Assembly: GCA_973895155.1 (NCBI GenBank)
Contig: OZ316894.1
Coordinates: 18,538,001 to 18,602,000, forward strand
DNA length: 64,000 nucleotides
Direction: 5' to 3'
Source of the DNA: Marsupella aquatica
Taxonomy: Eukaryota > Marchantiophyta
Below the pieces are notes generated by a model. It ran no database searches, was not told the origin of the DNA, and saw only the letters and a list, made by a program, of their open reading frames with translations. Made by a program: the position numbers and the translations under genes. Of the stretch, positions 42,573 through 55,113 are shown piece after piece. Position 1 is the first letter of the stretch; each line of letters begins with the position of its first letter.

Positions 42573-44616
42573 CGGATTCAATAGCTGAATGTGAACCAAA
42601 ACCGCACTTAATCATTCTCTAGATGCTTCCACTTAATCTCGAGGGTAAACAATATTTGAATTTTAACTGCGATAAAACTGAAAACTGCAAAAAACTGACT
42701 GCGAACTGTAGTCAACCCACACAGTTAGTTAAGTTAACCCGATGACGTCTTTGCAAATATTTCAGCCCATAATGCATGATGAATACAAGACGGGATCCAA
42801 GTATCCACTATCGTATTCAACCTCAATTGTTTCCACCTGCAACTTTGCATCAGGAGATTTTTTGACATGAATACCAACTGAGATCCATGGATCCCATTTA
42901 TTTTTGCAAGTCCAAAAACCCATTTGGAAAACACGAGGATGAATCTAGTATTCAACCTCTACAACTTGAACTTTTCACATCGCATGCCTTGATATTCTAG
43001 TTTGAATACCAACAGGGATCCATGGATCCCACTTCTTTGTACAAGTCCAAAAAACACCCACCAAAATAAAACCAAGCACGACGACTTCCTAAAAAAACTC
43101 AATTTAAATTTCAGCATTCCTTGAAAAGGCAAAATCTCACTTTAAAAAAGTAACCCTTGTATGGACCAATCAGGGAATGTCATGTGTACAATTCCCCCAA
43201 AAACTATAAAAGAAAGAGCTCGCATATATTTTTCATCTTCATTTCTTGTGATTATTTTACAAACCCTAAACCCTAAATCCTGAGCTCAGTTGGGTTTGGG
43301 GGTGCCATAGGTTCTTAGGGTTTGCGGGTGCTATCTCAACCGCTTGCCAAATCCTGCCGAAACAGCAGCCAGACCGCGTTCAGTCTCTCAAGGGAGCTTG
43401 CATTGGGGAGGCAAGGCCAAGTAGGCGTGGAGATGAGTTCAAAGGCCACTTGCCCCCTAGACCATTTGTTGGGCGAGAATTGGGAGTTGGTTGCATGCTA
43501 GAGTTGGGGCCAGTCTGATCCTGGCGTGTTGGGACAAGCTTGAGGACAAGTTACGCCATTTAGGCCATGAGCATGTCCTAGGGGCAGGGCGGTCAGTTGG
43601 TGATGGATAGGTACGGAGGAGAACCCAGACTATGCCCAAGGAAGGAGCTGTTTTGGATGAACAGTGGGTGTCGGTTATGGTTTCGGCTTATGGCATCGGG
43701 AGGACCTATTGCTGACCTATTTACCAATGCCTGTTGAGTTTGAGTTAGGATGCTAGACTTGGAAGATCTAGATCCTGAAGGGTTACTTACCAAGACACTT
43801 GGTTGCTTGTGCAGACAGTGAGGGCCGTTGAGTAGCGGTCGTGTTAGAGAGCAAGTGCAGCTTCATATGAAAGAGGCCACAGGCGGTGCAAAGGGCATCA
43901 AGTTGCTTGCTCGAGGTATTTTGTTGAGATGTTTGGGCACCAGGGGCACTTAGGCGTGAGTGCTATGATTGGTGAGGGCACTAGGTATCATGGTCCACCA
44001 CTTGGCGAAACCGGGTTCCGCTCAAACTCTCACCATGCATTGAGACCAGATCTCAATGGTAGCCCCAAAGTCAACTTGGTTCTACTTCCCCAACATCAGG
44101 CCCCCGTGGAAACCAAATCAATGCGGTTTGGTCACTATTCAACTTTGAATTGGCAAGAGTAATTCCCCCCATTGCAAGCCTCAAAACCATCCAATGCAAA
44201 TTAGAGAGCACCATGAGGTAGCTTTCTTCATTAGATTTCCAACGAGCCCAAGCACTCCCCCAACGGAGTTTCGGTCATCAAGTTATGGATGTTTCCGCTC
44301 CAAAATATAACGACGTATCTTCATCGATACGATCAGCTCAAGCTCAAACTTGAGAGGACCACTCCCCTCATATATGCTTTTGGGGACCTGCCATCCTGGA
44401 CCAGCTTTGGTCCCCTATCCAAGGGTCCGTGGGCCCCACCACTTAGCTCAAAATAAATATAATTGAAAAACCTTCGCAACTTGGCCTCGAGCACAAATTG
44501 TGACATAGTAGGCTAAAAGATATCGCCAAAAAACTTGCTATGGTCCAGGAAATCCCCTGGTCCAGGCAACCCCCCTTGGTCCATTGATTCGCGGTGACTC
44601 TAAACGAGTATGAATC

Positions 44617-44920
44617 GACCATAACTTCTGGCCCCTAGGTTCGTTGACTGTGAAATATGCGGCCCCATGATTGGGCTCATGTGGGGCTTTTTGGGCCCCT
44701 ATGGTGATCCGTCAAAAAAATAGTTCATTTTTTGGTGATCGGCAACGGGCCCAAACTACAAGCATGCAACTTGAGTCGACCATAACTTTTGGCCTCTGGA
44801 TCCGTTCCAAGCCAAGAAATATGCGGCTCCATGACTGGGCTCATGTGGGGCTTCTCGGGCCCCTATGGTGATTCGTTGGAAAAATAGTTTATTTTTTGGT
44901 GATCGGCAACGGGCCCAATA
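44617..44920. repeat. Diverged tandem duplication, 160-bp unit
   Basis: Starts TCGACCATAACTTCTGGCC at 44617 and TCGACCATAACTTTTGGCC at 44777; both copies contain GGCTCATGTGGGGCTT and TTTTTTGGTGATCGGCAACG. Copies differ at many positions. Confidence 0.85.
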
Positions 44921-44949
44921 GAGCTAACTTGGAGTTCATTTTTCTTAAG

Positions 44950-46788
44950 TCTTGTCCTTGCTCTTACTAGCCTCCTCTTTGTTAATCGCGTTTCTAATGG
45001 CCATGATGGTAGCAAATCTAAGAGGGGCTCAATGCTGGAGTTAGGCAACGCCGAAGCAATTACAAGTAGGTGAAAGTTGTATTCACGACTTATGGTTATA
45101 GTAGGAGCAGCATCACCTCCCTGCCTTCCTGCATATGGCATACCTCGGCCACGACCACCACCTATACCACCTCTTTCATGATCATGTGTGCGTTGTCATT
45201 CTTTCTATAACTCAGGATGGAGTGAGAAACACCTATGCTTGGTATGTTCAAGAGCTCCACAATGATCATGCTGCCGTTGATTAGGTGCTGAGGCCCCTCT
45301 TGGCCCTCTATGATTAGGGAAATACCATTGCACATGATCCTCACCACAGGTCCAACATCGTGACTTCTGCCCAACATAGGAAGGCACAGGTCTCTGACTA
45401 GTAAATTCTTGTGTCATGGACTTCTCCCTTTGGCTCTTACGTGCAATAGGCTGTGATGTGGGTGTAAATGCAGCCTTTGGTGTTTCCTTGGCAAATCTGG
45501 AAGCCATCACTTTCTTGTTCATCATATTGAGCTCAATGCGCTCAGAAAGTGTAAAAATAACTGTGAATGTGGGATCCGCATTCCTAAGTAGAGTGATATC
45601 TCTCACTCTACCTCGTAATTCTCTGTCCAAAATTGCATACCAAAACTAGACTACCTGGACCTCTATCACTCCCTTGGTGATAGTGATCAATCTTTGCATA
45701 TGGATGTATGCCTCACATAGACTCTTTTTAGTCTTGCGCTGAAACTCCTGCCTGGAATGATCATGCTGCCGTTTGATTAGGTGCTGAGGCCCCTCTTGGC
45801 CCTCTATGATTAGGGAAATACCATTGCGCATGATCCTCACCATAGTCCAACATTGTGACTGCTGCCCAACATAGGAAGGCATAGGTCTCTGACTAGTAAA
45901 TTCTTGTGTCGTGGGCTTCTCCCTCTGGCTCTTACGTGCAGTAGGCTGTGATGTGGGTGTAAATGCAGCCTTTGGTGTTTCCTTGGAAAATCTGGAAGCC
46001 ATCACTTTCTTGTTCATCATATTGAGCTCAATGCGCTCAGAAAGTGTAAAAATAACTGTGAATGTGGGATCTGCATCCCTAAGTAGAGTGATATCTTTCA
46101 CTCTACGTTGTAATTCTCTGTTCAAAATTGCATACCAAAACTAGACTACCTGGACCTCTGTCACTCCCTTGGTGATAGTGACCAATCTTTGCATATGGAT
46201 GTATGCCTCACGTAGACTCTTTTTAGTCTTGCGCTGAAACTCCTGGAGACCATTCAACTTATCAATCCTCACACCTTGATAATTCTGCATTAATACCTCA
46301 AAGAACTCCACCATAGGATTGAATGTTGGCGCAACTCTAGTTCCTACCTCAATCACTCAGGTAGGAGTAGCGGTGGATGCTGTTGGAGTATCACTAGTGG
46401 ATGGTGCGCCACTCTGGCTAATGCTGCTAGATGAAACCGTAGTTGTGGCAATGGGTTGGGCAGTTGCACTTGTGCCATAGGTGATGGACACATAATTAGG
46501 TGACCAATACTGCCTCCATGCCTCAATTCCAACCAAATGAGCCTTTCAAAACTCATGGTAATCATCCATGGATGACCCCTCCAAATGCTGAAATAATCCA
46601 TTCCATGCCATGAAAGGTGTGAACAACGTGGCATTACGCAATGTTTGCATATTGAACCATGTATCAAACTTCTGGATGAAATCATCCACATCAATCGTGC
46701 ACCAAAGTATCTCCTTGGGCCCTTTGTAGCCCCATACATCTTGTCCATATCCCACAACAAAGGTGCAATCACCCAATGACGAGGAGGA
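44950..46788 (-). pseudogene. Decayed gag-like gene with internal tandem duplication
   Basis: Read right to left, it gives FIQKFDTWFNMQTLRNATLF and LFQHLEGSSMDDYHEF (retrotransposon gag-like helices), LQEFQRKTKKSLREAYIHMQ, RVKDITLLRDADPTFTVIFTLSERIELNMMNKKV, and a broken zinc knuckle, CWTCGEDH, missing its final Cys. The 3' half is duplicated in tandem with a 495-bp period (45261-45755 and 45756-46250). Stops and frameshifts are frequent, and no protease, RT or integrase follows, so this is an isolated remnant. A MITE abuts its 5' part at 46789. Confidence 0.6.
45261..46250 (-). repeat. Two-copy tandem duplication, 495-bp period, in the gag-like remnant
   Basis: AATGATCATGCTGCCG starts both copies (45261 and 45756) and GAAACTCCTG is near both ends (45741 and 46236). 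The copies are very similar, with a frame-breaking loss near the zinc knuckle in one of them. Confidence 0.9.
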
Positions 46789-47117
46789 CTCGGGGGGGTT
46801 CACTTCCATGGAAGTGGCACATCACGTGCGATGAAGTATAGGCCCATTTAAATGGGTGTGACGAAAGACTTCCAAAGTTTGGTGGAAGAACACATAGGGC
46901 ATATTTTATTGACTGGTTAACTTTAAAGAACACATATGCCTATTTAATTGCAAAAAATATTTTCTTTAAAGTGTTTAGGGGTTTTTTAATAAAAAAATGA
47001 CAAAATTTAAAGAAAGAAAGGGCTTTGCAAAAAATAGTTTTCACTTATAAGTTAGGGGAGTCAAACCCTAAAATATCACACGCGATGTATGGCCCTCCAT
47101 ATAGTGACCCCCCCGAG
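46789..47117. mobile_element. MITE of the element B family, 329 bp
   Basis: Ends are CTCGGGGGGGTTCACT and AGTGACCCCCCCGAG. GAGGAGGA lies directly outside both ends (46781-46788 and 47118-47125), an exact 8-bp duplication. Inside, ACATCACGTGCGATGAAGTA (46819) and CCTCCATATAGTGA near the right end match sequences at the two ends of element B. It has no coding capacity, so it was moved by an element-B-type transposase. Confidence 0.92.
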
Positions 47118-47125
47118 GAGGAGGA

Positions 47126-49496
47126 TTGGTCAAAGAGTCCTTGTCTGAAGCTGCCCTGCTAATTGCTACCCGATGTCGCTGGCCAAAATTTCACCTCATT
47201 TTGAGTAAAACTGGTTCGTCGCCCATCGGGTAGCTCCGTAGCACAAGAAGAAATGACCAATCACTCCCGCAATCACTCAAACCATAGTCATTAATCTAAT
47301 CTATGTGCTAACCCAAACTGGGCAATGTATCCCTACCAACACCGCAAACACTCATCATGGTGTGTTGGGCATCACTCCAACATCACCATGAGAAAAATAT
47401 ATAGTACATCTATAGTATTTGGTTATAAACCAAATCACTCCTATGGAATCAAGTGCCCATACAATACTAATATGGCGCATAGGGAGGAAGCATGTGTGGA
47501 AAGGGTCCAACAACAAGAGTGGATAAACAACAACTCTCCACACCAAGAGTGATCACAAATTGATCAAACAATGTTTATAACGTTCAATGTAGGGCCCTCA
47601 TAATAGGCCTCAAGGATCCAATGTCAATTATCCAAGAATCCACCGCAATCAAGTTCAAACTGAGTATTTAGATGGATTCAAAAGTGCATAAAATCCCAAC
47701 TAATTAAGGGCCGCATTCCTTGGACACAAAGTGTGGAAGGAAGCATGTACAATGCACCACATAAGAACTAGCTATATAGTTAAGCGCATGAGGAAATAAA
47801 TAGCTTTGGGATGGATGACCTCTCACTTGTCACTTGTGCTCCAAACCAAATTAATCTGGCACTCAAAACTATAGCACTTGCAAGTTCTCCTCACGGCCCG
47901 CCCATGCCGCCCTCACGCCCCTCATCCCGAGTTACCACAAGTTGCCTCGAGAGATGAGCCAAAGAGTGAGTCCTCCACACCTACAACGCTTTGCTATGCC
48001 AGGACTAGGTTCAGATTCTGCAAAATTCAGGAACACTTGTTTCACTGGAAATGTTGGGGTCAGTGTGTTGTTGTTGCGCCCATAGTTGATGTCATATATA
48101 TGATAGTCGTCGGGTCAGAATTGGCAATCGCAAAAATCACAAAAGAGCGCAACTCAGCAATAATCAATTGATTCATCAACATTTGTGACTACTTCCTTCA
48201 TGAAAATGGCAAATTTACGTACGATGACTATACAGGCATCGTCAATCAAAAACGACAATCTTTAAAATTAGTTTCCTTCACAAAACAGCCAGCCGACACA
48301 CCCAATACTTAATATCCGCCTCCAATTCAACAACATTTGAGGTCATTCCTTTGCAAAAATGTCCACAACAGTGCACTATCCAAGCACAAATCAGCAGCAA
48401 TTGAAGGTGATAGGTTTCCTTCATAAGGAACGCAGATCAAACATGCACCCTCCATAGAGCACCGCCATACCGGATCTAGTTGTAGCCAATTGATACAACT
48501 TAGCATGTCAATCGGTAGGCAAGGAACACAAATGATCTGCACAGACTGTCTATAGATCCAATACCACACTTCACTTCAATGTTGGAATCTGATTAGAGCC
48601 ACAGACAGGCTATAGATCCATCAAACCTCCAACTCTAGATCCACGCAAGAATCAAACTCACACGATCTCAACTCGGATCCAGATACCAGCAATCCAATCA
48701 AGCAATACCCCCGACAATACCATGCACGATCCGAGATACCAAAAACCGTCAATCAAGTCAATGTAATCAAACACAAAGTACTATCCATACAGGCCGTATA
48801 ATAGAGTTCAATGCCTGATATTTTGATGTAATCTTCAATAGAAATCCGTCAGCGATCGACGTTAACAATACATACTCAATTTCGTTTGATCCGATCACAC
48901 ACATATGTCAAACCAACACACCTTGCACTCAAAGAATCCACGTTACATAGAATAAGCTCTTAGCCACCATAGTCACAACACGAGCTCCTCTCTCCAAGGC
49001 TCAACATCAAAAGATAACCTTTTGATGCCTCACAAGGGAGAACTACTCTCCCACATAAACCTAATAGAACTTTATCGGCTCATAGAGCACACATACTAAA
49101 CACATGAATCTAGATAGTATGATATACTACAATACTACCTAGAATAGGGTGACAAGTGTCTCTGTGCTCTTATCGGTAATTGGAATGCATTCCCATTCTC
49201 AATAGAGTATAGAATGCACTTAAGGATGCCTGGTGGGCACAGAATTAAGGCAGGGATACAAAAAATGAGGGTGCCTACTCATTAACTTATTGAAAAGTGC
49301 ACTTTTTAGGGGGGATGCGCTTATCAAGGAATGCAACACCTGGTTTAGTGCATGCCAGATCCGTCTGCCTGAGAACATGCACTTAGAGAGAGTTAATTGT
49401 AGCTTTTGATGTTTGTATCTAGATTGACACTAGTCTCACCTTGTGCAAGAGGTCATTCAAATGGAGACATTAACTGTGATATTTCATTGAGAAATA
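47126..49496. other. Non-coding stretch, no gene recognised
   Basis: Only short unsupported ORFs. The first ~60 bp read on the minus strand as the likely 5' continuation of the gag-like remnant beyond the MITE. Confidence 0.55.
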
Positions 49497-50880
49497 ATGT
49501 GACGGGGTCCCCGTCACTGAAAACCCTCGATAATTGTTTAACTGGGTTGTGCCCTGTAAATAACCATTGTAAATACCAAATTTTTTAATTACTTCCGTCA
49601 ATATAAGTTGGTAATGCCCCGGGGGCTTAACTTATTTTATTTTTTTCTCTCTCACCATAGTTCTGAGGTTTACGGTGACCTAAGCGAGCACATGTAGGAT
49701 TTACCATTTAACTTGGGCTATTTTTGAGACCCCAATAGCAAGGTCTAAGGAGACAAACTTTAAGTTTTATGGTCTAAGGGGAGTTTAAACAAAATAAAGG
49801 GGGAAACCCTTGTAAACAATGGGGGCCATAAGGGGCGCCCCTAGGGCTTGACACGTGGAATCATGGGGGGCTAAGGAGGGAGCTCCGCGAGTAATAAGGA
49901 GGAGAAGGGCGTGAGCCGGGCCGACGCGCATCGAAGGCCGGGAAGGACTAAAGAAGTGGGGGGGATTAAATCCCCCAAAAAGGAGCGCAGGAAGCCGAGG
50001 GGAAAGACTAATGTTACCCTCCCGGGAGGGGGCCAAACAACAGCCGAGGAGGCAGGCAGCCGGGCCGCAGCCGGTGCAAGGAGGAAGAGGTTGTGGGGAG
50101 GGGGGCAATTAAGCTCCCGTAAGCCGGGCCCAAAGGAAGGGCGAGTAATGGTGGGGGGGGTACTAAACCCTCTCATGAGCTGTGGCAGGGCGTTGCATAG
50201 GGCCGTGAGGGAGCTGTCAGGGCAAGCCTCCATAGGGAGGCGAGCCCCCATAATAAGGAAGCAAGGTGGCAGGGGAGCCTAAGGCCCTCCCGCAAGCTGC
50301 AGGGTCGCAAGCCGGGGTAGGGCGCTGCATAGGGCCGGGGAGCAATAAAGAGGCTGCAAGGAGGGGGGTTAAATGAGAAGTGGGGAACGGAGGCGAGGTG
50401 GCAGCCGCATGGCGGCATGCGCGCGCCCTGCATAGGGCCGCGAGCCGGGGTGCAAGGCGAAAGGGGAGCCGGGGGAAATAGACGGGAAGGGTGAAGAAAG
50501 GGGTTTCCTTCCCCTTCCCTTGTATTAGCCAATTTCTTTTCTCCTTCCCTACTTTCTACGCACGCGACTCTTCTCTTTGCCGAAAGCACTTTGCTCCCAT
50601 TTCCGAAAGCTCTCTCTTGCAATTCTTTTCGAAGCTCTCATGGTGGATTGTGAGAGCTTGGGGGCTCACGTTTTCCGGGCATTAGTGGCGGCGGCATTGA
50701 GTGACTTTTGGGGAAATTGAGGGTGGTTCTTAATCATGATACAGGGGCCGTTTGGGCCAGGATTTGAATGTGGTGACGGGACTTTGTGATTGGAGATTTT
50801 TTTTGGAGCATGGATGCTTGATCAGCCTGAGTTCAGCGCGGCTCGCATTTGTAGATACAAGGCCGCTTACCGTGAGTACA
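49497..50880 (+). repeat. LTR-like, GC-rich leader upstream of the plus-strand ORF
   Basis: It begins TGTGACGGGG, with GTGACGGGG-T-CCCCGTCAC as a perfect palindrome at 49499-49517, as LTRs often start with TG and a short inverted repeat. It then becomes very GC-rich (49800-50480), with the phrase GC(G/C)(T/C)TGCATAGGGCCG about three times (50190, 50325, 50430). No second copy is visible in the window, so LTR status is unproven. The ORFs on both strands here are low-complexity. Confidence 0.35.
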
Positions 50881-50925
50881 TTGCAACACTAATTGAGGAA
50901 GAGAGAGAAGGAAGAAAGGCGTAAA

Positions 50926-51488
50926 ATGAGCACTGGACCGGCAGCAGGTCCAGCACCGGTTATGAGGAAGGTTTTCTGTCGAATTTATCCCAAGACCTCT
51001 GCCAACGTGATGGAGGACTGCAAAGCTATGTTCCAGGCCACCGGGCTCATTGACTTCATGAGAGTAGAGATTAGAATCCCTCCAGGGAAGAGTTGGGACT
51101 TGGAGGCTGGAATGGAATTGCGCACGGAGGGGATTTATTTTGCATGTATTCAACGTTTGATACCTCATACCAAATTGGCTAAACTGTTGTTTTTGGAAAA
51201 CCAGCAGTTCTCATTCACCCCCCGGAACATCGTCGGGGATCTCACGTTGACAATGGTGGCATGCTGGGTGAACAATCCTACCTCCACCATGGCCATTCAT
51301 CTCTCGACCGTCAAGGATGCAGCGCACAAGGGATTTGTGGCCAAGGTTCATCAACGTGTCCTCGGTAATGTGCAATCCGGGGTAGTGAACGGGGAGCATT
51401 TCATAATCGCTCTGGATATTCGGAAATATCCAGCCCATGCTTACGAATGGTGGTATTACGGATTGACAAAGCTATTGGCTGCTGAACC
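50926..51488 (+). pseudogene. Unrecognised ORF cut by the gypsy LTR
   Basis: From MSTGPAAGPAPVMRKVFCRIYP to GLTKLLAAEP, about 190 residues with a globular look (FTPRNIVGDLTLTMVACWVNN, HFIIALDIRKYPAHAYEWWYYG). I recognise no family. The native frame ends at 51488 because the gypsy LTR starts at 51489; the last seven residues of the open frame are LTR-derived. The plus-strand coiled-coil ORF at 61252, which follows an acceptor-like CATCACAG, could be its displaced 3' part. Confidence 0.5.
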
Positions 51489-51938
51489 TGTGGTGCGTCC
51501 CATGGCTCCCTAAACCCAAGAAACCCCCCAGCTCAAGCCGATTCCCGCAGGTTTCGCGCTTGGCGAGGCCGTTTCCACGGCTTAGCGGCATGGGACGCTG
51601 CTAACCTTCTACTACTACTATTAACATTTTACACACATATACTGGACAGATCCTTCATCGGGTCATGAGATACGTAGCCGGCCTAATCTAGGCCTTCCCT
51701 CGTCTTCCCCTCTGTCTTGTTAGGTATGTTTGGATTCCGCCGCCGGAATGATCTCCAATAGGCTTGGTTAAGCCGCTAAGACCTCTCTCAGCTCGACACA
51801 TCCAACTCTCACTCCCCTGCTTACTTTCCTTCCTTCTAGTTGATGTGGGCACTCTTCACACAAGTTAATGCGACACACAAATAGCAAAATGACTCATTCT
51901 GACTGAGTCATACCATGCACTTGCCATACAAACAGTAC
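51489..51938 (-). repeat. 3' LTR of the gypsy element
   Basis: 450 bp starting TGTGGTGCGTCCC and ending AAACAGTAC on the plus strand, matching 58083-58532 with five mismatches. Confidence 0.92.
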
Positions 51939-52974
51939 TGGATGCAAACTGGATATACCTCTCCCGTAATGTTGGCCAATTGTACGGAGCCATTGGAGAA
52001 CATCATGGTTACTCTAAAGGGTCCTAACCAGCGAGTGTAAAGCTTCCCTGGAAACCTATTATACCTACTGTCATAAAGTAACACAAGATCACCGGTGTGA
52101 ATACTAACTACTTTCAACTTTTTATCATACTGCTGCTTCATGATATTCTGTCTATATTCTACTCTCTCGGCTGAAATCATTCTCGCCTCCTCTAAAGCTT
52201 CCAACCTATATTCTCGCTCCCTTAGGCTCTCCTCCGCTGAGGCTCTCTCCTCAATTGTAACTTGAAATGTCGGTATCTCAGTTGCATGGGTACCAGGGCT
52301 TCTTGTCCAAAGGTTAAGAAGAAGGGTGTATGACCGGTAGTGGATTTATAGGCTAGATTGTAAGCAAAAACAACAGCAAACAATTTATCATCCCAATCGA
52401 GTTTGTTCTGAGCTACTGTCTTGTTCAATATCTTTCCTATAATTCCGTTTGCTCGTTCTGTCAACCCATTTGCCTTTGGATGGTAGGGAGTAGTAGGCCT
52501 ATGTCTAACTAAATACTGCTCATTTAAACGACTAATTATATCATTCAGAAAATGGGTTCCTCTATCACTAACTAATTCTAGGGGTGCTCCATACCTGGTG
52601 AAGATCTGCTCATACATGAATCTAGCCGTAGTAATTGCATCATCCTTCGTGGTCGGTCTGGCCTCTACCCATTTAGTTGCATAATCCGTAGCCAGGATTA
52701 TGTACTTATTCCGTCTAGGGTGGGTCAGTGGTTTCAGAGGTCCGATGTAATCAATACCCCACTTCTCGAATGGTGCCAGAGGTAGAATAGGGTGTAGTGG
52801 ATGTCTGGTGGACGCCCTTGGTCCTCCCGCTCGCTGACAAGGATCGCATTGTTTGATAAATTGATAGACATCCTTGTGCAAGGTGGGCCACCAGTAACCG
52901 GCATTTAATATCTTTTTAGACGTGGTTACCGGGGCAAAATGTCCTCCGGCCTCCTCTCCATGCATGGCCCGTAG
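51908..52974 (-). pseudogene. Gypsy pol, integrase part
   Basis: Zinc-binding HHCC region (MHGEEAGGHF, CDPCQRAGG); catalytic D-D-E seen in WGIDYIGPL, LVSDRGTHF and NGLTERANGI. A frameshift near 52290, after EALVPMQ, moves the C-terminus into a second frame that reads to 51908 (VVSIHTGDLVLLYDSR, GKLYTRWLGPFRV, the usual post-core domain). It ends within the 3' LTR. Confidence 0.87.
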
Positions 52975-52977
52975 GAC

Positions 52978-53775
52978 TCATTTTACCTCTCCCTTTTCCA
53001 AACACCTTTGTATCGTGCCATTGATTCCATGCTTGTGCAATATGCCTTTAATGCACTGATACTGTTTGACCTTCCGCACAAAGACTGCGGCTTGCTCTCG
53101 GCTTAATCCTGGCTGTAATCTGGAAGTGCTAAGAAAATGTAAAATCTCAGGGTACCATGTATCAGCTATTTCCACAACGAATAGCTCCTCGTCGGGGAAT
53201 CGATCATCGATGCAATCCGTGGCAGGTTCACCTGTGATCCTTGAAAAGAAGTCGGCATTGGCGTGTAACTTTCCCGGCTTGATCCTCAGCTCATAGTCAA
53301 ACTCCTGTAATAGCAAAATCCATCGTGCTACTCTGCCTGTAAGGTCCGGCTTATTGACTAGGTACTTCAAACTTTCATGATCGGTATGAAAGATTACCTT
53401 GTACCCTAGTAAATAATGCCTAAACTTTTTACAGGAATAAATGACTCCTAATGCTTCTCTCTCTGTGGTGGAGTAGTTCCGTTTGGCATCGGCAAGCTGA
53501 CGGCTTGCGAAGTATATGGGATGGTCCCTTCCTTTCTCATCCAACTGACTTAGTACTGAGCCGATACAGAAGCCCGAGACATCGACAAAAACATGAAAAT
53601 CTTTGTTCCAGTCCGGTGCTATCATGACTGGGGCCTCTACTAACATCTGCTTCAATTCTACCACTGCTGTGACTCGTTCGGGGGTGGGTCCGAAGTCTGC
53701 TCCTGCCTTGAGCATGTTGGTTAATGGTAAAGCTAGCTTGGCAAAATCCTTGATGAACCGGCGATAGTAACCAAT
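52978..53775 (-). pseudogene. Gypsy pol, RNase H part
   Basis: Continues from CIGYYRRFI; the RNase H-like domain shows FHVFVDVSGFCIGSVLSQ, TTEREALGVIYSCKKFRHYLLG and HTDHESLKYL. It ends at a TGA directly before VLRAMHGEEAGGH, where the integrase frame would normally continue. Confidence 0.85.
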
Positions 53776-53778
53776 GCA

Positions 53779-55113
53779 TCATAAGAAGGATCTTACATCC
53801 TTTATGTTCTTAGGTTGCATGATATCTAGCCATACTGCTAGCTTACCTTTGTCAATCTCAATGCCCTTCCTTGATACCTTGTGGCCTAGTAGCACCCCCT
53901 CGGTTACTGCAAAGAAACATTTATCTGGGTGTAACTTGAGACCCACCTCTCTACATCTCATGAAGGTTTTCCTGAGGTATTTAGCATGTTTCGATGCCTT
54001 CCCGAATACTGCAAAGTCATCAATGAAGATTTCCATGAACTTTCTCAAGTAATCATGAAAAATGTTCACCATTAATCGTTGAAACATAGCTGGTGCGTTG
54101 CAGAGTCCAAACGGCATACGATTGAAGACATAGATCCCCCATTCCGTGATGAAGGCCGTCTTGATTTGGTCTTCCTGCCGAATCCTGATTTGGTTATAAC
54201 CAGAGTACCCATCCATGAATGAATATAGTTCATGACTGGCTACCATGTCTAGTACCATATCAGTAAACGGTAAAGGAAAATGGTCTTTTAATGTTGCTTC
54301 ATTCAGCTTCCTGTAATCCTGACAAACCCGGATCTTGGGTTTACCATCGGGTCCAGCTTTCTTGGGAACTATCACAATTGGAGACACCCAGTCTAAATGC
54401 AGGACTGGAGTGATGAATCCAGCTTCCACTAGTTTGTCGATTTCTGTTTTGACCAGCAGGGAATACTTCGGGTTCATCCTTCGAATTGGTTGTCGAAATG
54501 ATTTGGCTCCTAACATGAGATCAATTCGATGTTCCCCTAGTGTTGGATCTACTCCCTTTAGATCTTGGTGACTCCATGCAAACACATCCTGAAATTCAAT
54601 CAATAAGTCACTGATCTCTTTCTCGAGCTCAGGTGCTAGGTTTCTCCCTAAGTTCAGTTCTCTTCCCTCTCCTAAGTCGAGCTTCCGATATTGCCGTGCT
54701 TGGATCATATTAATCTGCTTCTTCAAATTCGGGTCCAGCTCGGCTTCCAATCTCTCCAGTCTCATACCTCCATAAACTGGAATCTCGGCTGGACTAGCCA
54801 AGTTGGTCCCTTCCTTGGTGTCCATAGATTGTCCCCTTGCCGGTCTATCCGGTTTTGAATTGGTGGTCGGCTCTCCTTCCTGCCTCGGCTCTGGATTGTG
54901 TTTGTGCATCTCATCCACCTCTTGCTCCTGAGAGTCAGGCCGTTGTGCTCTCCCGGCTTCTAATAGGGCCTCAATTTGTTCTGCCCTCGTAATTGGCTTG
55001 TATACCGATCCCTTGGTATTTAATTCCTTGCCGATGATCGATGGCGTTGTGAACCCTGCCGGCTCTACCACAACGCCTGCAGAAAATCCACTGTCCCTAC
55101 TACTGCTCCCCAC
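53779..55113 (-). pseudogene. Gypsy pol, reverse transcriptase part
   Basis: RT motifs in order: VSPIVIVPKKAG, CQDYRKLNEATLKDHFPLPF, YSFMDGYSGYNQI, FNRMPFGLCNAPAMFQRLM and IFIDDF, where FIDD replaces YxDD at the active site. The frame ends at a TGA (53778-53776) inside the normally continuous RSFL-CIGYYRRF block. Confidence 0.88.

Larger units (their letters stand above)
41111..44949. other. Non-coding stretch, no gene recognised
   Basis: Short ORFs only, none with a domain. Noted within it: a perfect 12-bp-arm palindrome at 42548-42572, a CCCTAAA pair at about 43263, and a 160-bp tandem duplication at 44617-44920. Confidence 0.6.

Noticed and set aside
43259-43280. Telomere-like CCCTAAACCCTAAATCC
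   Set aside because: Only two or three imperfect units; too short to call an interstitial telomere.
49785-50622. Proline- and glycine-rich ORFs in the GC-rich block on both strands
   Set aside because: Overlapping open frames on both strands reflect composition; no domain seen.
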